A program made the translations under genes and the position numbers. From positions 47,922 to 111,921 of IMG/VR virus record IMGVR_UViG_3300027763_000037: a stretch of 64,000 nt of DNA; one strand, given 5' to 3'. The notes below the pieces were generated by a model, which searched no databases, was not told the DNA's origin, and worked only from the letters and a program-made list of their open reading frames with translations. Origin of the DNA: a virus. How positions within the stretch are numbered: the stretch's first letter is position 1; each line of letters starts with the position of its first letter. Of this stretch, positions 30,301 to 36,860 are shown in pieces.

Positions 30301-31090
30301 TATTATAATAAATTTGAGTTGAGTTCTGGGATCCATATACAATAGGAACTCCAAAGTTTTTTGCCTTAAGATTCATTAATCCATTAAGAAGATAGTATCC
30401 CTTTTGGTCAGATCTTGAGTATGCAAAAGCCTCAATTCCTTTTGTTGCTGTTGTAGAAATTGTTTCTGGTATATTAACAATAGAACTTCCCAAAGACCCT
30501 GAATGAAATTCTTCACACCATTGCCCAAAAGAAAAACCATTAAGAAGTACAACTATCTCGCTATTTTCTGCATCACCAAAATAATCAATTTCAAAAACTA
30601 GACGCATTGTTACATCGTCTTCTGGTATCCTAAACGTATCACCAATAAATATCCAGGAATCAGTTATTGAAGTATCAAAAGACTTTAACTTTGTAATAAC
30701 AGTTCCTGAAGATTCATCAAAGTATTCATATCCTACTGAAAATCTAGAAGCGTTTTGACTAAAAGATTTAAAGTATGCTCCTATTGCCATAGTCTTTAGA
30801 GACTGGTCAAGATCTTTGAAATTTTTAATATCGTCACTCAAATATCTTGTGACGCTTTTAATATTAACTGGAGAAGGATTGGCTGTTATTTTTGTTACGA
30901 TGCTGTTTTCAAATGGAGCATCATCTGTTATGAATAACTCTTTTTGCCCATTATTTACTTTCCAAAAACTTAAGCCTCTTTGCTCTTCTGATATTTGAGA
31001 AACATAGTCTGCTTTATCATCTAAAGACCATAGGACAGTAGGGTGCTGTGCAAACACTTTTTCTGCATATAAATTTGAAGCAATAGACAT
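27359..31090 (-). CDS. Large LamG-like structural protein
   Basis: 1,243 residues with an AGGAGG ribosome site. Residues ~280-375 (YTLEFWANVNSKTYDRKRIV, later RTTLSLNGEKVIDFQL) have the strand pattern of a concanavalin/LamG lectin-like domain, and similar beta-sandwich patterns recur later (QSLIRIVDEISGNYFSID; SVSGLY-like strands; IHINGP-type end near 1150). It is Ser/Tyr/Asn-rich with no membrane segments. It stands between the oxygenase gene and the portal, an unusual place for what looks like a fibre or decoration protein. Carbohydrate binding is inferred. Confidence 0.6.
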   Translation of the reverse strand: MSIASNLYAEKVFAQHPTVLWSLDDKADYVSQISEEQRGLSFWKVNNGQKELFITDDAPFENSIVTKITANPSPVNIKSVTRYLSDDIKNFKDLDQSLKTMAIGAYFKSFSQNASRFSVGYEYFDESSGTVITKLKSFDTSITDSWIFIGDTFRIPEDDVTMRLVFEIDYFGDAENSEIVVLLNGFSFGQWCEEFHSGSLGSSIVNIPETISTTATKGIEAFAYSRSDQKGYYLLNGLMNLKAKNFGVPIVYGSQNSTQIYYNNENPSLILPGNGFLNQSGKNKQYTLEFWANVNSKTYDRKRIVGPLNSEDGIYVDGNFVGLKVGDNYQTHYVAEWGRPMLFHLYVSKSRTTLSLNGEKVIDFQLTENNYVPQNKLDSNSKDQDWIGFYAHQDIPNISIDCVGLYPYEISDQLGKIRFIYGQGVEFPENINTAYSGSSVYIDYAFANYANNYSYPSLGTWSQGIGNNVSIDKNKLTVPEYPLPEIILSSKTESDLFSACLAIQNEFENFITFRPITSWSSENGYLRYNNLSFLNEEVSIIYGVFKAKSLEGTQSLIRIVDEISGNYFSIDIVDLKLKYTLFYGGQEDIIYLSPKNILVNDIFSAGIDLRVLSDYYAQNVSSFFGNIGSLSIYIGGTKSFDQTFSGNIYTVGFCNARNALKIKHLFNETGLPIDYEDVFATFPSSVELDGGDKYFGSQSGYFDYINDGGNASSFINDSLLTHMASCTLLPKEDFGILRLGLDINSYWEDSVPLSNLATYVKDAKGDEYYNLDFIQFNLDYDSPQKLKESDTSGGSWKYGDTVFIEGTTKTIKSLYEKYSIPTSQKYSSLDNHLYTGYDDYDDLKNNSVKTYTYDTSKSIVKSYISFKFSASSYNQPDLFFENTQSVPKDGIVYPETNWINTKYEVVNNSIIYPPKSSNVNDVSIVTHIDFFIKDAKIKKPMIKFLQYSSQALNDTSPNAVGTRFGIPMYPYTKTGSYYDYKSNNPFSIYKGSSPYLYLTKRSGIELRGQNNPSINRGISIPLNQTKSLDYNLMVLQACIKYSDDTFPFSEVEIFEIKSSNKHIKFYLVANNPDGTRAKIYAINAKTGALENGVGFYLNGALVSNPVISIDEWSFLGISFPELLYFYGTTGYLHINGPLMMNTISYYQSTNLQEVQKTNKRLWFRVRYSPQGEYPWTFWYPALWNGVLVLSSKSYYGVDPSDIYKSYVGTNKVIIDSDSMFTLKDYDYFISTDVGWSAQTLSAI

Positions 31091-31111
31091 AGGTCCTCCT
31101 AGTCTATTTTA

Positions 31112-31642
31112 TCACACAATCCGTGTAAACCAACGTGGTGTTGTATAGCGGATTCCATCTTCAATCCCTCTAACTCCGTGAACGTAGTCTGGATTATCTG
31201 GGAAACAAAGAAGATCTCCTGGTTCTGGCTTATGGGATATTCCTAATGCTGGGAAATAAATATCTCCACCAACATAATCATTATTTAGATACAGGATAGT
31301 TGCAATGTCGTTAGGTCTATTCATATCATAGTGTTCGTGCATACCCTCGCCTGGAGTAAACTTTGCAATATGAGTTTTTTCATCTAAGAATGATTGAAAA
31401 GGACCTTCGTAACTACCAACAACAAAATCATAAACTTTTTTAGCATATTCCTGCATAATGTCTAAAATAGACTGATCATTTCTTTGTATTTCGTGATAAG
31501 TATGAACTGTAAATTCTTTTTCTCCATTACCATATTCTGTAAAAAGAAGTGTGTGAGATTTAGAATATTCTGCAATAGATAAAGCCAATTCTTTTGGCAT
31601 AAACTCTTTTACATATATTACTTTTGATTTTAAGTCTTCCAT
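31112..31642 (-). CDS. 2OG-Fe(II) oxygenase (prolyl-4-hydroxylase-like)
   Basis: 176 residues. The iron ligands are visible: HYD (H-x-D) in GMHEHYDMNRPNDIA and the distal His in NPDYVHGVRGI, followed by the 2-oxoglutarate-binding Arg in RYTTPRWF. The VGGDIYFPALG and PGDLLCFPD strands complete the jelly-roll pattern of the P4H family. Its ATG shares a base with the stop of the ribonucleotide reductase gene. The substrate is unknown; phage members may hydroxylate proteins or nucleobases. Confidence 0.85.
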   Translation of the reverse strand: MEDLKSKVIYVKEFMPKELALSIAEYSKSHTLLFTEYGNGEKEFTVHTYHEIQRNDQSILDIMQEYAKKVYDFVVGSYEGPFQSFLDEKTHIAKFTPGEGMHEHYDMNRPNDIATILYLNNDYVGGDIYFPALGISHKPEPGDLLCFPDNPDYVHGVRGIEDGIRYTTPRWFTRIV

Positions 31643-33672
31643 TATTTCACCTTAATTTCGCAATAGTCTGTTGTGCAATATGCTTCACCTTGAGCCTCAA
31701 GATTATCTACACCGTCGTAAATTGCTCCAAAGTCAATGTGCTTCAATTTGCCAATATAACCATTATACTCCTCTTCGGTAATCTGAGTATAGGGTTGTTG
31801 TGGATATGTATGGTTTCCCATTGGAAGGAACGAGACTGCCTTTAGTTGTCCCTCATACATATTAAGCGCTGGGGCAACATGCTTAGATTCTGTTTCTTTA
31901 TCAAATGAAAGTGTTACAGAAACTCCATTATCTGACCAGTATTTTTGAGCAGTTGCAGCAAGTGCAATCTTTTCAAATAATGTTACATCTTTTTCAGAAC
32001 GTTTTTGTCCTGATTTGATTGGGAAATAAACTACTGATGTATTTGCTGATACTACGTCATCTTCAATTGTGTACCCTGCTGCTTTGAACAAATGAATCAT
32101 TGGATCTGTGTTTCCAAAACGAACGGCACGAAGGAAGAACTCTCCTCCAGGACCCCAGTGAACTCCAGGAGTTGCACCAGAAAGAATTGAAACTGATCCT
32201 GATGGCTTAACTGTTGTTACACGAATTGATTCACGAACACACAGCCATTCTGAATATTGGTGATCATAATGACGAATCTTGTTGTATCCTTCGTCCATCC
32301 ATTCACGAACTGTTGGCAAACCTTTTTGATCTGCAAATGATGCAATACCAGTAAGAGATGTCCCAATACGACGATTACGTTGCATGATACCGTTTGTTTG
32401 TGGCCAGTGTGTTGGAAGAAGAGTAACAGTTTTACCATACAGGTAAGCAAACTTTAATGTCTTGAGGAAGTCCTCCTTAGATTCATGACGATTTAAGTGC
32501 ACTTCTACAAGCGTACATAATTCGTATGACTCCAATGGCTGCTCCGCACAAGGATTAAAGCCCATAACTCGATAGTCTTTTCCATCTGCTGGATCTGCAA
32601 GACGACCATAGTTACGAGCAACATCAAGCCAAATAAAACCTGGCTCTCCGTTATTAACAATTAGATCAGTATACTTTTCGTATTCCATTCCAACTGTTGC
32701 AGAAATTGAATTGTTTGACATCCATGCCCATCCTGGATTTTCTGGGTCAAAAGAGTTCCGCTCTGGAAATACTTCTGAGTTCTTAAGATTAATAAAATCT
32801 TCGTCTCCTGCTGCGCCTAAAGCAAGTGTTGCTGAACGACGAACATTTCCTGATACTACGCAGGTACCAATAAGATTAATGATATCTGTAATAGCACGAG
32901 AATCTAAGGTTTCTCCTACTCTACCGCCAATTACACGGTCTATCTGTGTATGTAGTTGAATAAGTGGTGCTGGACCGCTGGCGACCCCTCCAAAGCCTTT
33001 AATTGGTGCTCCTAGAGGTCTGATAAGGTCGTAGTTAAACTTCTGAATAGACTGATTTGGTCTTAGGTAAGAGTTAAGAAGAATTCTTACTGACTCAACC
33101 CATCCTTCACGAGTGTCTGGAATTTCGAACACCTGTTCTGGCTCTGTTGGAGCAGAGATTAAGAAATTCTTTTCCTGTCCCACAGTGTCAAACCCTACAC
33201 CGATTCCAAGCATAAGAGCATCCATAACCCAAGCAAATAGGGCTCCTGGATCATTTTTATCAAGGTCTTTTGTAGATACCATTGCACAATTTTGAAGTGC
33301 TGCTGAGTTCTTCTTCTCCATTGTCATATGAGTTCCAAAAGTCCACATACCTCTTCCTGGTGGCGTCCACTTTAATTCAAACATTCTCTGGAAGGCTTCT
33401 TGAGCAGACTTCTGAGCCTTGTAATCATTCCATGGAAGACGGTTTTCTTTAGCATGATTCTTTTGTACTGAATACATGCCCTCGATTACACGACGACAAA
33501 CATCATGCCATCTTTCCTTAGTTCCATCTTCCTTCATGCGAGAATATGTACGAATAAAAGTAATCTCTCCAAGTGAATTTTCTGCTGCATCCTTAAACCC
33601 AAATGGGCTTTCTTGGCTCTTGTACTTTTCTACGAAGTCTTCTGGAAGTTTAAAACTAAAAAAATCTGACAT
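31642..33672 (-). CDS. nrdJ: Class II (adenosylcobalamin-dependent) ribonucleotide reductase
   Basis: 676 residues, somewhat shorter than typical monomeric triphosphate reductases (about 740). RTYSRMKEDGTKERWHDVCR and PGRGMWTFGT are class II signatures. The active site is seen in MGFNPCAEQPLESYELC (radical Cys and Glu). Cys in LQNCAMVST is one partner of the redox pair, and a C-terminal YCTTDYCE pair serves re-reduction. The enzyme makes deoxyribonucleotides with B12 and needs no oxygen or second subunit, so it supplies dNTPs to phage replication. It is followed by an oxygenase gene in TAATG coupling and has its own promoter. Confidence 0.92.
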   Translation of the reverse strand: MSDFFSFKLPEDFVEKYKSQESPFGFKDAAENSLGEITFIRTYSRMKEDGTKERWHDVCRRVIEGMYSVQKNHAKENRLPWNDYKAQKSAQEAFQRMFELKWTPPGRGMWTFGTHMTMEKKNSAALQNCAMVSTKDLDKNDPGALFAWVMDALMLGIGVGFDTVGQEKNFLISAPTEPEQVFEIPDTREGWVESVRILLNSYLRPNQSIQKFNYDLIRPLGAPIKGFGGVASGPAPLIQLHTQIDRVIGGRVGETLDSRAITDIINLIGTCVVSGNVRRSATLALGAAGDEDFINLKNSEVFPERNSFDPENPGWAWMSNNSISATVGMEYEKYTDLIVNNGEPGFIWLDVARNYGRLADPADGKDYRVMGFNPCAEQPLESYELCTLVEVHLNRHESKEDFLKTLKFAYLYGKTVTLLPTHWPQTNGIMQRNRRIGTSLTGIASFADQKGLPTVREWMDEGYNKIRHYDHQYSEWLCVRESIRVTTVKPSGSVSILSGATPGVHWGPGGEFFLRAVRFGNTDPMIHLFKAAGYTIEDDVVSANTSVVYFPIKSGQKRSEKDVTLFEKIALAATAQKYWSDNGVSVTLSFDKETESKHVAPALNMYEGQLKAVSFLPMGNHTYPQQPYTQITEEEYNGYIGKLKHIDFGAIYDGVDNLEAQGEAYCTTDYCEIKVK

Positions 33673-33707
33673 AATATGTATCGTCCTTTCAAAAACGGAA
33701 TAGCCTA

Positions 33708-33713
33708 AGTATA
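33708..33713 (-). promoter_or_regulatory. -10 promoter of ribonucleotide reductase gene
   Basis: Minus strand TGCTATACTTAG about 36 bases before the ATG, with GAAAGGACG as the ribosome site. Just upstream an imperfect inverted repeat (AGAGTTTTAC... AAAAACTCT, about 33717-33741) flanks an A/T run and might be a weak terminator or operator. Confidence 0.5.
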
Positions 33714-33761
33714 GCAGAGTTTTTAAAAAAGTAAAACTCTACCTTAATCTATAGTTTAGAG

Positions 33762-33911
33762 TTAAGAGAAACTCATACCTCTATCATGAGAAATAGGAAA
33801 ACATCTTTCACAATAAGATCTTGATGCACTTGTAACTGGACAAGACTTAGTAACAACCTTGTGACCAAAAACAAAACACAAAATCTTTTTAGATATTAAA
33901 GTTCTACCCAT
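33762..33911 (-). CDS. Mini zinc-binding protein (49 aa)
   Basis: A short frame overlapping the last 16 bases of the oxygenase-like gene. The protein MGRTLISKKILCFVFGHKVV continues with TKSCPV and SYCERCFPISH. The pattern LCFVFGHK plus a downstream CxxC recalls small phage proteins that begin K-x-L-C-x-x-F-G-H-K and bind zinc. It ends 90 bases before the ribonucleotide reductase gene. The coding call rests on the motif and coupling. Confidence 0.6.
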   Translation of the reverse strand: MGRTLISKKILCFVFGHKVVTKSCPVTSASRSYCERCFPISHDRGMSFS

Positions 33912-34567
33912 AGTGAATCTACGCCAAGACCTCTTGGACAAATATCATATGCAATAGTAATTCTGCTCTTTTCACTCCACCATAAATCTCTTGTATGAGG
34001 GTGACCAGTTTCTGAAACAATTGCTCTATTGTTAATATTAACATTGTCAAAATCTTTAACTCTATCAATTTGATAAAAAGTTACAGAAGGCTCTGCATTT
34101 ACACAATAATAACCATGAAATACTGGAGCGCCTTGACCTCCCATATGGTCGTGCAAGTTCATTTTTACAGAAGATTCATCTGGATTAGCAGCAAGCCATT
34201 GCTCTCTTGTTCCAGGTAGCATCTTCTTGTCTAAGTTATACCAGCCTTTAATTGCATATTCTTGCTCATTAAAATCAATACCATAATAAGCAGATGCTTC
34301 AAAAACTAAGTCTCTCAGGGTGTCTTTTAGTTTATCTAATCCTGGGTGACTATATGTGTTTTTGTCAAATATGTTATAGTGATGAGCCAGTTGTGTCGAA
34401 GGCCCATGATCTTCATTTACTCCAATTAGTTCTTCTTTTGGAATAAAATCTCTTTGTCCTGCAACCATCTTTTTTTGATCATCAACAAGGTAATCAAATA
34501 AAGAGTCTAAATCATTATCAATAATCTTATCAAAAAACTTATGTGGTGGTTTAGACATCGCTATCAT
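33896..34567 (-). CDS. 2OG-Fe(II) oxygenase-like protein, copy B
   Basis: 223 residues when started at the ATG overlapping the previous stop (ATGA); longer and shorter ATGs exist (34582, 34558). It is a clear paralog of the next gene upstream: LHDHMGGQGAPVFHGYYCVN, INNRAIVSETGHPHTRDLWW and RITIAYDICP match equivalent blocks there. The H-D-H cluster, the distal GHPH and the Arg of RITIAYD fit the metal and 2-oxoglutarate sites of the phage 2OG-Fe(II) oxygenase families. The substrate is unknown. Confidence 0.65.
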   Translation of the reverse strand: MIAMSKPPHKFFDKIIDNDLDSLFDYLVDDQKKMVAGQRDFIPKEELIGVNEDHGPSTQLAHHYNIFDKNTYSHPGLDKLKDTLRDLVFEASAYYGIDFNEQEYAIKGWYNLDKKMLPGTREQWLAANPDESSVKMNLHDHMGGQGAPVFHGYYCVNAEPSVTFYQIDRVKDFDNVNINNRAIVSETGHPHTRDLWWSEKSRITIAYDICPRGLGVDSLWVEL

Positions 34568-35226
34568 GATAATGGGATCCAATGCTGTTCTTGACCCATG
34601 CCGTGAGTAATTAGGTCTCTTAATGGAATAACATCGTATGCAACAGTAATTCTTGGACCTTCCCAGTCCCAGTCAGCCATGGCGTGTGGATGTCCCATTT
34701 CAGAAAGAATTGCTCTATTATCAATATTAACATTCTCAACATTTTTATTGAATACACGATAATGTGTTGTTGATGGAGCAGCCTTTACACAATAGTATCC
34801 ATGGAAGTTTGGGGCGCCTTCTGGACCATGATCATGCCAATCTAGTTTGCCTTTGCCTTTATTGGTAATGTTAAACCATCCCTGAAGCATATATTGGTTT
34901 GCATTAAAATCAACACCATAATAGTCACATGCTTCTTTTGTCATATCTCCAATTGCCTTGTATAGGCTATAAAGTTCTTTACTGTGAAATTGGAAAACAT
35001 TATATTGTCTCCACTTCATTGTTGAAACACTGTTTGACTGCTTCCATATTTCATTTTCTCCAACTGGAGTTACGCCAATAATTTCTGCGTTTTGAATTTT
35101 AGTATATCGATCTTGAAGATCTGCTGACAACTTGTTTAAATCATTACCAAGAAATCTCTCAAAAAACCTATGAGGTTGTGGAGACCTGCTTGTACTTTCC
35201 ACCATCGGTGGGTAGTTTGAATTCAT
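34564..35226 (-). CDS. 2OG-Fe(II) oxygenase-like protein, copy A
   Basis: 220 residues. WHDHGPEGAPNFHGYYCVKA, NIDNRAILSEMGHPHAMADW and RITVAYDVIP give the jelly-roll strands with candidate iron ligands (H-x-H and GHPH) and the 2-oxoglutarate Arg. Both copies also share the N-terminal PHRFFERFLGNDLNKL/PHKFFDKIIDNDLDSL block, so a tandem duplication is visible. The genes follow an adhesin gene and precede ribonucleotide reductase. Confidence 0.65.
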   Translation of the reverse strand: MNSNYPPMVESTSRSPQPHRFFERFLGNDLNKLSADLQDRYTKIQNAEIIGVTPVGENEIWKQSNSVSTMKWRQYNVFQFHSKELYSLYKAIGDMTKEACDYYGVDFNANQYMLQGWFNITNKGKGKLDWHDHGPEGAPNFHGYYCVKAAPSTTHYRVFNKNVENVNIDNRAILSEMGHPHAMADWDWEGPRITVAYDVIPLRDLITHGMGQEQHWIPLS

Positions 35227-35267
35227 ATTTTTCCCCTATTCAACTAGTAAATAAAGTATATCACATG

Positions 35268-36830
35268 CTACGCTTGTGGTGTTTGAGTCTGATCGTAGAA
35301 GTCTTTACCATCATGAGTAAGTGAATGCTCAGTGAAGAATATGTCATAAGGCTCACAGTTAATTGTGATAACATTTGTTGTTCCCTCAAGAACTTCAAGT
35401 TCAGTAATAGGTGACCACGCTGATAAAGAGTAATCCCATACCAAGTCTGTTTGAACTATATCTTTAGCCCATTCAAATGTTGATACTCCTGCTCTTTGTA
35501 CAAGAATTAGGTGGTTTGGAGAGAATGCGTCTCCATTTAGTCTAACTGTTGAGTCTACAGGGTGTGTGCTTATTCTATTAATTGTTGTTACAACATTTTC
35601 TGCTGTAGTTAAGTCTGCTGATGCTGACCAATCATAGATTGTTGCTGACTCTGTATTTTCAAGTCCTGGAAGAGACAATGACTTTAATTCATCGCCAACA
35701 TTAAGATCTTGAGCCTCTTTAAGGCTTCCATCAGACATTCTAACCTTAGTCTTAGGTCCAAGAGAGTAGTATCCTGACCATGGTGAGAATCCGAATACAC
35801 CGAATGGTGAGAATCCGAATACACCGAATGGTGAGAATCCGAATACACCGAATGGTGAGAATCCAAACACTGAGAATGGTGAGAATGGTGAGAATCCGAA
35901 TACACTGAATGGTGAGAATCCAAACACGTAGAAAGGAGTAAATGAAAACACTGAAAATGGTGTTACAGGTGCAAACGAAAATACGCTAAATGGAATAAAT
36001 GAGAACACTCCGAATGGGGCAAACGAGAACACTCCAAATGGAGTAAACGAGAATATAGGTGTGAATGAAAACACTCCGAATGGTGTAAACGAGAATACGC
36101 CAAATGGTGCAAATGAGAACACTCCAAACGGTGCAAATGAGAACACTGGTGTAAACGAGAATACTCCAAATGGAGCAAACGAGAATACACCAAACGGTGT
36201 AAATGAGAATGTTGTTACGGATGCAGAGGCACTAGATAGTTCTGACCATCCCTTTGAGTTATAGGCACGAACACGATATGTCTGTGATGTTCCTGCTTCT
36301 TGGTTTACATTTATAGATGTTCCAGAAGTATAAACTGTCTTTCCATCTGATGATGTAATTTCATAGTTTGTTATTGCTGCTCCGCCATTATCTGCAGGTG
36401 CTTGCCAAGATACGCTATCGTAGCCTGCTCCAGTTGGTGAAGAGGCTGTAACTGATGTTGGTGCATCAGGAACTGTAATAGATGCTACTGATCCAGCATT
36501 ATATTCGCTTGAATCTCCATATGATGTGTTAACTGCTTTAATTGTCCATGTGTAGTTTGCTCCGCCACGAAGACCTGTGGCTACGTAAGGTGAAGAAGTT
36601 ACACCAGGGAAAGTCTTATTTCCATAATTTGGGTTATATGCTGTAAGGGTATAGGATGTTGGTGCTGCTCCGTATGTTGGGGCTGTAAATGTAATTGTAA
36701 ACTGTCCACTTAAGTATGTAAAACCAGAGTTAACTACAGAAACAATCGTTGGTTCTGTTGGGCTAATCGCCTGATATCTTGGAACAGTCTTTGACTGCTT
36801 TCCTGCTTTACCACCTTTACGAATTGGCAT
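35268..36830 (-). CDS. Adhesin: FN3 x2, FSFTPFGV repeats and degenerate Hint domain
   Basis: 520 residues with an AAAGGGGA ribosome site. A basic start is followed by two fibronectin III domains (~27-117 and ~120-207; PDAPTSVTASSPTG, SVSWQAPADNGG). Residues ~208-352 are about 17 copies of an eight-residue unit F-[SG]-F-x-P-F-x-V. Residues ~353-520 look like a Hint (Hedgehog/intein) domain: LGPKTKVRMSDGSLKEAQDL then NVGDEL (block A), FSPNHLILV (block B His) and YDIFFTEHSLTHD (C-terminal block). The usual first Cys is a Ser and the terminal His-Asn is His-Asp, so splicing is unlikely. It is probably a tail fibre or surface adhesin; proteolytic maturation is speculative. Confidence 0.75.
   Translation of the reverse strand: MPIRKGGKAGKQSKTVPRYQAISPTEPTIVSVVNSGFTYLSGQFTITFTAPTYGAAPTSYTLTAYNPNYGNKTFPGVTSSPYVATGLRGGANYTWTIKAVNTSYGDSSEYNAGSVASITVPDAPTSVTASSPTGAGYDSVSWQAPADNGGAAITNYEITSSDGKTVYTSGTSINVNQEAGTSQTYRVRAYNSKGWSELSSASASVTTFSFTPFGVFSFAPFGVFSFTPVFSFAPFGVFSFAPFGVFSFTPFGVFSFTPIFSFTPFGVFSFAPFGVFSFIPFSVFSFAPVTPFSVFSFTPFYVFGFSPFSVFGFSPFSPFSVFGFSPFGVFGFSPFGVFGFSPFGVFGFSPWSGYYSLGPKTKVRMSDGSLKEAQDLNVGDELKSLSLPGLENTESATIYDWSASADLTTAENVVTTINRISTHPVDSTVRLNGDAFSPNHLILVQRAGVSTFEWAKDIVQTDLVWDYSLSAWSPITELEVLEGTTNVITINCEPYDIFFTEHSLTHDGKDFYDQTQTPQA
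35769..36206 (-). repeat. Tandem 24-bp coding repeats (FSFTPFGV octads)
   Basis: About seventeen imperfect direct repeats of 24 bases inside the adhesin gene, for example GGTGAGAATCCGAATACACC on the plus strand recurring at 35799, 35829 and 35859 region. DNA identity is highest in the 3' third, which suggests recent unit duplication and length variation by slippage or recombination. Confidence 0.85.
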
Positions 36831-36860
36831 TTTATTCCCCTTTTCTTATTTGTATTTTAA

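Noticed and set aside
35769-36206. CRISPR-like look of regularly spaced repeats
   Set aside because: Repeats are contiguous 24-base coding units without unique spacers and keep the reading frame.
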